The position numbers and the translations under genes are program-made. A DNA stretch of 64,000 nt from Streptomyces sp. 1331.2 (GTDB lineage: Bacteria > Actinomycetota > Actinomycetes > Streptomycetales > Streptomycetaceae), in NCBI RefSeq assembly GCF_900199205.1, contig NZ_OBMJ01000001.1, forward strand, positions 2,046,001-2,110,000, read 5' to 3'. Positions within the stretch are counted from its first letter, which is position 1. Every line of letters starts with the position of its first letter. This document shows, in pieces, positions 56,466 to 64,000 of this stretch. The notes below the pieces were generated by a model. It saw nothing but the letters and a program-made list of their open reading frames with translations. It did not search any database and had not been told where the DNA came from.

Positions 56466-59400
56466 TTAGAGGAACCCTTCAAAGGTGAGATTCCCGCCAC
56501 GCATGCTCCACCGCGCACCCCAGCCACCAGGCATCTTGATATCTCGGGTGACGCCGCCATAATGGGCGGATGCCGATGTATCGAGCGTATCGGTGGCATT
56601 CGGATGCGAGAGGATCTCCTGAATCATCTCATCAGCGATCTCGGACCTCTGGCTATTATTCACCTTGCCAAAGTCGTATCGATCAACGTGCGCCTGTCCG
56701 CGCTTAGCGATATTTCCAGGGCTGGGATCTCCATGCTTCTGAAGGGCTCGGCCAGCGGGCGTCAACTGGCCCTTGGCATTTCCTGTGGCTGCCGCATAAA
56801 GGTCGTCAGCACTTGCATTTCCACAGTTATGCACCAGGACAGGCGTGGCCCCCGCGAGCACATAGTACGTGTGGAGCTGTTTGACGGTGAGGTTGTGGGT
56901 GGTGACGGCGTCGGAGTAGTTGCGGACGGATTGGATGGTGCGGGTGGTGCCGTCGGGGTGGCGGAGGTGTTCGCCGGGGGTGAGTTCGCCGGCGTCGACC
57001 CACTGTTGGCGGGTCTCGCTCCAGTAGGGGTGGTGGTAGGTGGAGGTGATCTTCGCCTGGTCGGCGGTGGGCGGGCCGCGGGGGTTGGCGTCGTCGGTGA
57101 GGGTGAGGTCGGTGAAGTCCTTGTCGTCGGGGGTGGTGATGGTGGCGGTGACCAGCTCGGGGCGGGTTTCGCCGGTCTGCGGGTCGGTTGCCATGACGAC
57201 GTCGCCGTCGCGGACGTCACCGATGGGCTTGGTGCTGCCGTCGGCCATCAGCACCAGGGTCGCGGCGGGGAAGCTGTTGCACTTCGCGAGGCTGGGTTCG
57301 TCCGCCTCGGCCTTGGCTGCCTTGGCTTCTGTGCCGGCCGCGTCGGCTGCTGTTTCTTTTGCCGCCTTTTCTTCTGCTGCCTTGGCTGCAGCCTTTTCGG
57401 CTGCACGGGCTTCAGCCGCTGCCGTCTTGGCGGTGACCAGTGCGGCTTCGGCTTCCTTGGCTGTCCGCTCGCCGGCCCGGATGACGTCGTAGGCCTTGTT
57501 GATCTCCTTGTAGATCTTGAGGGCCTGGATGCCGACCTTGATCGCCTTGAAGATCTTGCCCCAGGGCACCACGTTGAGGGCGGTGTTGATGCAGGCCATC
57601 ACGTCGCCCTTGGTGAAGCAGTCGCGGGCGTCGTTGAAGCCGATCAGATCACCGACGATGTCGACCACCTTGTGGACGAGCTCGTCGCGCTTGCGCTTGC
57701 CCTCATTGAGAGCCTTGTTGGCGGTGTCGACAGCGTTCTGCGCGTTCTGCACCTCTGCCGTGGGCGGATCATCGTTCCCTCGGGGACTGATCTGCTTCAC
57801 ATCGGTGGTCACACCGTTTGAATCCGAGTACCAGCCGATGCATTCGGAGGCTTGATTGCAGTCGAGGCGCAGGCCGTTGGCGTCGGACTTGTTGATCGGG
57901 CTGTTGTTGGCGTACGCGTAGGCGTTCCACTGCTGGGGGTCGCCGGCCACCGTGATGGGGTCGGGGCTGATGAAGCGGCCCGTCTTGGGGTCGTACTCGC
58001 GAGCGCCGAGGAGGGTGAAGCCGGTGGACTTCTCCTTGGTCCCGCCGACGAAGCCCTTGTCGCCGGCCCAGGCGCCCGCAGCCGGCTGGGTGCCGCGCTC
58101 GTTGCCGAAGGGGTCGGTGGGGCGGCGGAGGTGGGCGAGGGTCGTGGCGTCGAACTGGACTCCGTTGGTGCCGTGTGGGTCCGCGGCCTGGTAGGCGAGT
58201 GTGGAGTTGCCGGCGGCGGTGGTGGTGCGGGTGATGGACATGCCGTTGGGCGCCGCGTAGGTGCGGACGTTGGTGACCGCCTTGGTGCCACTCGTGGTGT
58301 CCAGGGTGATCTGGTCGGCACCCAGGTTGAGCGTGGTCTTGCCGGAGTCACGACGGATCAGCTGGTTGCCGGACACGTCGTAGAGGTAGCTGGTCGCGCC
58401 GCTCTGGCCGGTGCCGGTGATCTGGTCGAGCTTGCCCTGGGCGTTCCAGGTGAGTGTCCTGGTGCCCGGGGTGTCGGTGATCGAGGTGGTGTTGCCCGCG
58501 GCGTCGTAGGTGTACGAGGTCACCGCGGTGCCGGCCGGACCGCTCTGGGTGGACCTCATCAGCGCGTGCGGGCCGCCCGTGCCGCCGCCCGTCTTCGGGT
58601 CGGTGGACGGGGTGTTGGGGCCGGACCCGAAGGTCTGGGTGGTGGTGACGTCCTTGCCGGCGTCGCCGTTGACGTCCTTCTGGACCAGCTTGGTGCGGTT
58701 GCCGATGAGGTCGTACTCGTACTGCTGCCAGTACGGGGCCGGGCCGCCGACGCTCGGCTCGCCGCCGCTCACCGACGGGCCGTCGGTGTTGGCGCACGCG
58801 CCCACCCCGGGCACGCTGGGCTGCGGCTTGGTGGTCTGGGTGCCGGTGTCGGTCCAGGCCTGGGTGAGTCGGCCGAGGTAGTCGTGGGTGAAGCACTGCA
58901 GGTCGGCGACCTGGCCGTCCTGGGCGTCGCGGGCCGAGGTGACCTGGCCGAGCGGGTTGTAGGTGTAGTCGACGGAGTCGACGTGAGCCGTCGGGGCGGT
59001 CGACTTGTCCAGGATCGAGCGCGTGACCCGGCCGGTGGCGTCGTCGATCAGCATCGTGGCGACCACCTGAGCGCCTGCGCCGCCCACCGTGGTGCGGTAC
59101 GGCCGGCCATAGGGGTCATAGCGGACATCGGCCACGAAGGTCGTTCTGGCGAAGCCTATGCTGCTACTGAGCCCCCCGAACTGACCCATGACATCGGTGG
59201 CGAAGGTCAGCTTCTCCCGCGCCAGGCCGGCGACCGCCGGCATCGTCGTGGTGGCCAGGCGGCCTGCGGCGTCGTAGGTGTTGTCGGTCTGGTAGACGCC
59301 GGCGAGCAGCTTGTCCTCGGATGCCGGGATGGTGGTCCTGGAGCCGAGTTCGCGGTAGCCGATGTCGTAGCCGGTGATCTCCGACTTGTAGGCGTGGTCG

Positions 59401-61511
59401 TCATCCACCCCGCCGACGTACCGGGTCGAGGACGTGGGCTTGCCGTTGACGAGTGTGTCGTAGGTCCAGGCGGCGACCTTCTTGGCCGGGTCGACCGCCG
59501 TGCCCTCGTAGGCCGCGACGGTGCGGCCGAGCAGGTCGGTGACGGTGGTGGCGCTCTTGCCGCGGGAGTCCGCGACGGTGACGAGGTTCTTGCTGTCGTC
59601 GTACGCCGTCGTGCCCGTGCCCGAGTCCGGGTCGGTGGACTTCACCGGCCTGCCCAGCAGGTCGTACTCGTACGCCCAGAGGTTGCCGGCCGCGTCCTTG
59701 CGCCAGGACTCCTTGCCGTCCGGTGTGTAGCCGTAGGTGGTCTCGTCGTACGCGCCGGTCGGGGTGTTGCTCTTGTACTGGCGCAGGGCGACGGTGTTGC
59801 CGCGCGCATCGGTGATGGTCGCGGAGGCGTAGCCGCCGGCCGGCGGGGTGGTGCGGACCTCGTCGGCGCCGACGAAGTCGGTGTGGGTCCGCCACTGTTC
59901 GACGCCGTAGGACAGGAAGGCCGAGTCGGTGACCCGACCCATGCCGTCGTACGTCTGGACGGTCTGGGAGGGGATCTTGCCGTCCGGCTCGACTCCGCCG
60001 TTGGGCAGGAAGAGCTGACCGCTGGGCTGCGCCTGGTCGTTGTAGTAGGCGGCGCTGGTCTTGATCTGCCAGCCGTGCGAGTCGAACAGCGAGTCGGTGA
60101 TCATGCGGCCGGTGGCGCCCGAGGGCGTGCTGGCCTGGGTCTGGCGGACCCGGCCGAGGCCGTCGTAGATGGTGAAGCTGGAGGTGTACGTCGCCAGGTC
60201 GCCCATCAGCGCCTGGCTCAGGACGAGCGAGGGCGCGTTGACGCCGTTCACGGAGTAGGAGAACTTGCGGTTCGGGCGGTCGGGGAACGCGCTCCGCTCG
60301 TGGCCGGGGCTCCACCCGGCCACGGCGCGACCGAGGGAGTCGAACTCCTGCTCGCTGACCCGGCCGTTCTCGTCCTGGATCTTGAGCGCCGAGCCGCGTC
60401 CCACGTCGAGGGTGCTGACGGTCTGCCAACCCATCGGGTTGGTGTGGGTGACCTGAGTGGGCAGCTGACCGGTGGCCGGGGAGTAGGCGGTCCTGGTCTC
60501 GGCGCCGGTCGGGTGGGTGGCGTCGGTGCGGGTCGGGTCGACGGTGCTGATCACGCGGCCGTAGGTGTCGAAGCTCGCGCGGGCCGTGGCCCGGTAGACC
60601 GGCTTGCCCGCCGCGTCGTAGCGCTCCAGGACCTCGGTCGAGGTCTGCTCCGACGTCGCCCCGGACTGGCCGAGCGCCAGGCCGTCGAAGTAGGCCCGGG
60701 TGTCGGCGACCGTGTTGTCCTTGGTCGCGGTCTGGCCGCACGCGCCCTTGAGGACCAGTGTGCGCGAGGCCAGCTGGGTCGGGGCGCCGCCGGGGCCGGT
60801 TGCGTACTCGAAGGAGGTGCAGAGCAGTTGCTCGGGGTGGGCGGTGTCCCCGTTGTCGTAGACCGTCAGCGGCCGGGCGAAGGGGGTCGAGTCGTAGCTG
60901 GTGGAGCGCTCGCGGGTGCGCCAGCCGTTGGCCAGCTTGTCGCGGTTGGTGACCTTGAGGACGTTGACGGCCTTCGCGGTGATCGCGGGCATGCCGCCGG
61001 ACTGGGCGCGGGTAGCCGTGACGGGGCCGAGCCACGGGTCGGAGACGACGGTGGAGAGGGCTTCGCCGTTCTCACCGTTGTAGGTGGCGGAGTCCCGGAT
61101 GAAACCGGCCAGCGCGTTCTCGTCCTTGATGGTGCCGCCGTGGACGTCGCTCACGGACACCTGGCGGGTGCTCTTGTTCGCGAGGACGTCGCCGTCCATG
61201 CCACGCAGGAACGTCGCGACCGACTTGGTGCGCGGGGCCTCGACGCCGCTGCCGCTACCGGTGCGGGTGATGACCGTCGCGTACCCGCGGAACTGGTCCC
61301 AGGTGCGGGTCTTGGGATCGGCCATCTCGGAGTCGTTGCGGTGCCAGGCCGCGCCGCCGGGGTACTCGTAGTCGGTGACGACCGCCGGCTGGCCGCCGGC
61401 GACCGAGTCCTCCTGGGTGACGGACTGCACGATGATCTTGTTGAACCAGTCGTTGACCGGGTCCGGATCGCTCTGCCCGGGCAGGTACCACTTGACCGGC
61501 ATGCAGGCCAT
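56466..61511 (-). CDS. RHS polymorphic toxin with Hint domain, N-terminally truncated
   Basis: A 1681-residue RHS/YD-repeat protein. The body carries YD repeats (YTYNPLGQVTSARD, YTYDAAGNTTSITD), then the RHS core (GFTLLGAREYDPKTGRFISPDP with NPINKSDANG-type end), an Ala/Glu-rich linker, and a Hint domain of ~152 residues starting at Cys (CNSFPAATLVLMADGS) and ending HN followed by Cys, as for self-cleavage. A 119-residue C-terminal toxin follows (GRALQKHGDPSPG, HYGGVTRDIKMPGGWGARW). The start region (ACMPVKWYLPGQ) is internal to homologs; signal and N-terminal part are lost. The frame upstream of 61511 is antisense of the lectin. Toxin family not identified. Confidence 0.85.
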   Translation of the reverse strand: MACMPVKWYLPGQSDPDPVNDWFNKIIVQSVTQEDSVAGGQPAVVTDYEYPGGAAWHRNDSEMADPKTRTWDQFRGYATVITRTGSGSGVEAPRTKSVATFLRGMDGDVLANKSTRQVSVSDVHGGTIKDENALAGFIRDSATYNGENGEALSTVVSDPWLGPVTATRAQSGGMPAITAKAVNVLKVTNRDKLANGWRTRERSTSYDSTPFARPLTVYDNGDTAHPEQLLCTSFEYATGPGGAPTQLASRTLVLKGACGQTATKDNTVADTRAYFDGLALGQSGATSEQTSTEVLERYDAAGKPVYRATARASFDTYGRVISTVDPTRTDATHPTGAETRTAYSPATGQLPTQVTHTNPMGWQTVSTLDVGRGSALKIQDENGRVSEQEFDSLGRAVAGWSPGHERSAFPDRPNRKFSYSVNGVNAPSLVLSQALMGDLATYTSSFTIYDGLGRVRQTQASTPSGATGRMITDSLFDSHGWQIKTSAAYYNDQAQPSGQLFLPNGGVEPDGKIPSQTVQTYDGMGRVTDSAFLSYGVEQWRTHTDFVGADEVRTTPPAGGYASATITDARGNTVALRQYKSNTPTGAYDETTYGYTPDGKESWRKDAAGNLWAYEYDLLGRPVKSTDPDSGTGTTAYDDSKNLVTVADSRGKSATTVTDLLGRTVAAYEGTAVDPAKKVAAWTYDTLVNGKPTSSTRYVGGVDDDHAYKSEITGYDIGYRELGSRTTIPASEDKLLAGVYQTDNTYDAAGRLATTTMPAVAGLAREKLTFATDVMGQFGGLSSSIGFARTTFVADVRYDPYGRPYRTTVGGAGAQVVATMLIDDATGRVTRSILDKSTAPTAHVDSVDYTYNPLGQVTSARDAQDGQVADLQCFTHDYLGRLTQAWTDTGTQTTKPQPSVPGVGACANTDGPSVSGGEPSVGGPAPYWQQYEYDLIGNRTKLVQKDVNGDAGKDVTTTQTFGSGPNTPSTDPKTGGGTGGPHALMRSTQSGPAGTAVTSYTYDAAGNTTSITDTPGTRTLTWNAQGKLDQITGTGQSGATSYLYDVSGNQLIRRDSGKTTLNLGADQITLDTTSGTKAVTNVRTYAAPNGMSITRTTTAAGNSTLAYQAADPHGTNGVQFDATTLAHLRRPTDPFGNERGTQPAAGAWAGDKGFVGGTKEKSTGFTLLGAREYDPKTGRFISPDPITVAGDPQQWNAYAYANNSPINKSDANGLRLDCNQASECIGWYSDSNGVTTDVKQISPRGNDDPPTAEVQNAQNAVDTANKALNEGKRKRDELVHKVVDIVGDLIGFNDARDCFTKGDVMACINTALNVVPWGKIFKAIKVGIQALKIYKEINKAYDVIRAGERTAKEAEAALVTAKTAAAEARAAEKAAAKAAEEKAAKETAADAAGTEAKAAKAEADEPSLAKCNSFPAATLVLMADGSTKPIGDVRDGDVVMATDPQTGETRPELVTATITTPDDKDFTDLTLTDDANPRGPPTADQAKITSTYHHPYWSETRQQWVDAGELTPGEHLRHPDGTTRTIQSVRNYSDAVTTHNLTVKQLHTYYVLAGATPVLVHNCGNASADDLYAAATGNAKGQLTPAGRALQKHGDPSPGNIAKRGQAHVDRYDFGKVNNSQRSEIADEMIQEILSHPNATDTLDTSASAHYGGVTRDIKMPGGWGARWSMRGGNLTFEGFL

Positions 61512-61926
61512 CCGCTCGGGCACCGACTCCGGCATGTGCGTGGACGACGTCAACGCCGGTACCGCCGACGGCAACCCGATCCTGCTGGTGGGCTGCAACG
61601 AGAGCGACGCGCAGCAGCTCTCGCTCGGGAGTGACGGCACCGTCCGCGTCAAGGGCGGGTGCATCGCTCCGGTGGACGCCCGCACGGCCGCCGGTACGCC
61701 GCTGGAGTACCGCACCTGCTACGGCACCTCGGAACAGCGGTGGATCCCGCTCGCGAACAACGCGCTGTACCACCCGGCCTCCGGCCGTTGCTTCAGTCTG
61801 CCGCCCGGCGGGCAGGCGGCCGGGGGGACACGGCTCCAGCTGTCGGACTGCAAGGACGAGGCCTACCAGCAGTGGAGCATGCCGATGCTGCGGACTGCTG
61901 CGCTGCCCGCTCCACCGCGTTCCTGA
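61501..61926 (+). pseudogene. ricin-B lectin domain fragment
   Basis: A beta-trefoil domain with the QxW-type repeats: SGMCVDDVNAGTADGNPILL and QQL, GRCFSLPPGGQ...LQLSDCKDEAYQQWS. The frame before it is antisense to the RHS gene, and there is no ribosome site or signal peptide, so the 5' end is missing. It meets the RHS gene head to head at ~61509. Confidence 0.75.
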
Positions 61927-61950
61927 CCTCGATGTCCTGAGGGGACGCCA

Positions 61951-61983
61951 GGGCCCGTGCCGCCGACCGGTGGTGCGGGCCCG
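61951..61983 (+). terminator. terminator after lectin fragment
   Basis: GGGCCCG and CGGGCCC close a 14-bp stem that continues with G-T wobbles around GACC. Confidence 0.6.
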
Positions 61984-62115
61984 CTGGGTTGTGGGGTGAG
62001 GGTGGTAAGGGGAGGAATCGGGGCAAGGGAGGCATAGCCGTCGGCGGCGTTGACACCGGGTCGGGGAGCTGGTGGGGTGGCGGCGATGTGGTTCTGGCCT
62101 GGCGAGGAGGCTCCT

Positions 62116-64000
62116 GTGCAAGCCCGAGTGTCCGTTGTGGCCGGGCGGCGGCTGCGGTCGCAGTTGGAGCAGAGTGCGGCGTTGCGGGAGGTGCTGCAGC
62201 ACCCGGCGGCGCTGGCCGCGCGGCGGGCCACGGCGCGGACGTGCCGTCAGTTGGCGCCGCGGGCGGCGGACCGGTTGATCGCGGACCTCAAGGGCACGGA
62301 GCCGCTGCTGGCGTCGGTGCGGGCGGAGCGGGCCGAGCGGGCGGCGGGGCGGCCGGGGCTGCGGGCGATGCAGATCGCGGCCGGGGTCGCGGCCGCGGCG
62401 GTGGTCGGCGGGTTGCTGGCCGGGCCACTGCCGACGGCGTACGCGGCGGAGCCGGGGCCGGACGTGGTGAGCACCGCGCCGCAGACGCCGCTGGGCAGCG
62501 TGACCGATCCTCAGGTGTTCCCGCGCCCGCAGGAGCAGACGGTGGCCGGCCGGGCCGTCACCGTGCCGGCGGCCGTGACGCTGGTGGCGGCGCCCAAGGC
62601 GGACCCCGGGGCGGTGCTGGCCGTCCGCGAGGTGCTGAAGGTCGCCGGGACGACCGAGGTGACGCCGAAGCCGGACGGCGGGACGCCGGCCGCCGGCTCG
62701 CTGGTGGTGTACGTCGGCGGGCCCGCCGAGGGTGCCGACGGCGAGGTGGACCGGGTGCTGCGGCAGCTGGCCGCAGCGGCCGGCACCAAGGACGGCACCG
62801 GGCCCTCCACGGCGGGCATGCCGGTCGGCGGCTACGTGCTGTCGGCCGGTCAGCTGCCTGCCCAGGGCGGCGGGACGTACGGCGCCGTGGTGCTGTCCGG
62901 CGTGGACGCCACCGGCACCTTCTACGCCGCACAGAGCCTGCGCCAGCTGCTCGCCGCCGTCCCCGCCGGGCAGGGGCAGGCGCCGGGGGCGGCCGGGCTC
63001 GGCCTGCCCGGGATCACGCTGCGGGACTGGCCGACCGGCGCGCCGGTGCGCGGCACCGCGGAGGCGTTCTACGGCACCCCCTGGACCGCCCAGCAGCGGC
63101 TGGAGCAGGTCGACTTCCTCGGCCGCTCCAAGCAGAACTTCTACCTGTACGCCCCCGGTGACGACCCGTTCCGGCTCTCCGGCTGGCGCACCCCCTACCC
63201 GGCCGCCCAGGCCGGCGAGCTGCGCGAACTGGGCGACCGGGCCCGGCGCAACCACGTCACGCTCGGCTACGCGATCGACCCGGGGCAGTCGCTCTGCTTC
63301 AGCTCCGCCAAGGACGTGGACGCGCTGGTCGCCAAGCTGGACGGGCTGCGCCAACTCGGCTTCACCGCCTTCCAGTTGCAGTTCCTGGACGTCAGCTACG
63401 ACGAGTGGCACTGCGACGACGACCGCGACGAGTACGGCACCGGCCCCGCCGCGGCCGCCAAGGCGCAGGCCGAGCTGGTCAAGAAGGTGCAGGACCGGCT
63501 GATCGCGAAGAACCCGGGCCTGGCCCCGCTGTCCGTCGTCCCCACCGAGTACCACCAGCAGGGCGCCACGCCGTACCGCAAGGCGCTGGCCGCCGCGCTG
63601 CCGGACGGCGCGCAGGTGGCCTGGAGCGGGGTCGGGGTGATCCCGGAGAAGATCACCGCCGCGCAGACCGCCGACACCGCCGGCCTGTACGGGCACCCGC
63701 TGGTCACCATGGACAACTACCCGGTCAACGACGCCAGCCCGGACCGGCTCTTCCTCGGCGCCTACACCGGGCGCGAACCGGGCGTCGCCACCCGCTCGGC
63801 CGTCATGCTGACCGGTGCGATGCAGCAGCCGGTCGCCTCCCGGATAGCCATCGCCACGGCCGGCGACTTCGCCTGGAACCCGACCGCGTACAAGCCGGAC
63901 GAGTCCTGGCAGGCCGCCGTCCGCTCGCTGGCCGGGCCCACCGGCGCCGCCGCCACGCCCGCCGGCAGCACGCTGCCCGCCGTCACCGCGCTGGCCGGCA
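62116..64000 (+). CDS. GH84-like beta-N-acetylglucosaminidase, N-terminal part (runs off window)
   Basis: The frame is open to the window edge (628 codons) and so is not closed by a stop here. The GH84-type barrel region has RDWPTGAPVRGTAEAFYGTPW, the GH84 signature-like start, and FQLQFLDVSYDEWHC near residue 420. GTG 62116 has GAGGAGG 5 bases upstream. Residues 1-84 form an Arg/Ala-rich cytoplasmic part before the hydrophobic segment MQIAAGVAAAAVVGGLLAG (85-103) and the AYA-A cleavage-like site. Third positions in this part are G/C, supporting real coding. At the catalytic DD pair the sequence reads LD (424-425). Confidence 0.85.
   Translation, partial: MQARVSVVAGRRLRSQLEQSAALREVLQHPAALAARRATARTCRQLAPRAADRLIADLKGTEPLLASVRAERAERAAGRPGLRAMQIAAGVAAAAVVGGLLAGPLPTAYAAEPGPDVVSTAPQTPLGSVTDPQVFPRPQEQTVAGRAVTVPAAVTLVAAPKADPGAVLAVREVLKVAGTTEVTPKPDGGTPAAGSLVVYVGGPAEGADGEVDRVLRQLAAAAGTKDGTGPSTAGMPVGGYVLSAGQLPAQGGGTYGAVVLSGVDATGTFYAAQSLRQLLAAVPAGQGQAPGAAGLGLPGITLRDWPTGAPVRGTAEAFYGTPWTAQQRLEQVDFLGRSKQNFYLYAPGDDPFRLSGWRTPYPAAQAGELRELGDRARRNHVTLGYAIDPGQSLCFSSAKDVDALVAKLDGLRQLGFTAFQLQFLDVSYDEWHCDDDRDEYGTGPAAAAKAQAELVKKVQDRLIAKNPGLAPLSVVPTEYHQQGATPYRKALAAALPDGAQVAWSGVGVIPEKITAAQTADTAGLYGHPLVTMDNYPVNDASPDRLFLGAYTGREPGVATRSAVMLTGAMQQPVASRIAIATAGDFAWNPTAYKPDESWQAAVRSLAGPTGAAATPAGSTLPAVTALAG

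Noticed and set aside
57852..61634. 1260-codon plus-strand frame over the RHS gene
   Set aside because: Antisense to the YD-repeat protein.
61512..61715. N-terminal 68 residues of the long RHS open frame
   Set aside because: They are antisense to the ricin-B lectin domain and unlike RHS proteins; the start is placed at 61511.

Overview
The window is chromosomal DNA of a high-GC filamentous actinomycete, most likely Streptomyces or a close relative such as Kitasatospora. The evidence is the near-universal G or C at third codon positions, a complete cvn conservon, a mycothiol-type DinB/MDMPI enzyme, coproporphyrin-type heme genes (hemE, hemG, chdC), DUF3000, a TIGR04222 membrane-protein locus and a GH84-like secreted glycosidase. 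No rRNA, tRNA or CRISPR array was seen.

Layout. 0-14 kb is a DNA repair block: rapZ (partial), uvrC, a Tat-type Rieske lipoprotein, uvrA, then two small hydrolase/isomerase genes, terC behind a yybP-ykoY-type Mn riboswitch, terD, uvrB, a small HTH protein, zapE and a RibD-like reductase. 14-19 kb holds murC (TTG start), msrB, a regulator/Nudix pair with a strong operator-like palindrome, an anti-sigma-type ATPase and an unknown gene. 19-24 kb is the conservon cvnA-B-C-D-E, whose P450 lacks the K-helix ExxR arginine. 24-30 kb has an MBL hydrolase, a double-GNAT protein and the most interesting locus: an MNIO (DUF692) enzyme, an overlapping partner protein, and two TIGR04222 membrane proteins, one ending in a Ser/Cys heptad tail. 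30-36 kb has heme genes (hemG carries a one-base frameshift), a decayed Uma2 gene, DUF523, a DUF4349 lipoprotein and DUF3000. 36-44 kb has a response regulator with a collagen-like linker, RNase D, the fadA-fadB beta-oxidation pair and a GT39-type membrane glycosyltransferase. 44-55 kb has dxs, a frameshifted ROK regulator, a beta-propeller membrane protein, pepN, a small membrane protein and malQ.

55.4-62 kb is an accessory island: a tyrosine recombinase remnant, an immunity-like gene, and an RHS polymorphic toxin (Hint domain plus a C-terminal toxin) that has lost its N-terminal export region and abuts, head to head, a truncated ricin-B lectin. The window ends in a GH84-like glycosidase with an unusual N-terminal extension.

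How the parts work together. UvrA, UvrB and UvrC form the nucleotide excision complex. HemE, HemG and ChdC act in heme synthesis through coproporphyrin. FadA and FadB run the last steps of beta-oxidation. CvnA-D form a membrane-associated signalling complex with CvnE as the co-encoded P450. The MNIO locus looks like a Cys-modifying system acting on a membrane-anchored substrate; this is inference. The frameshifts in hemG and in the ROK gene both fall in G homopolymers, so a sequencing error must be considered before calling either gene broken.
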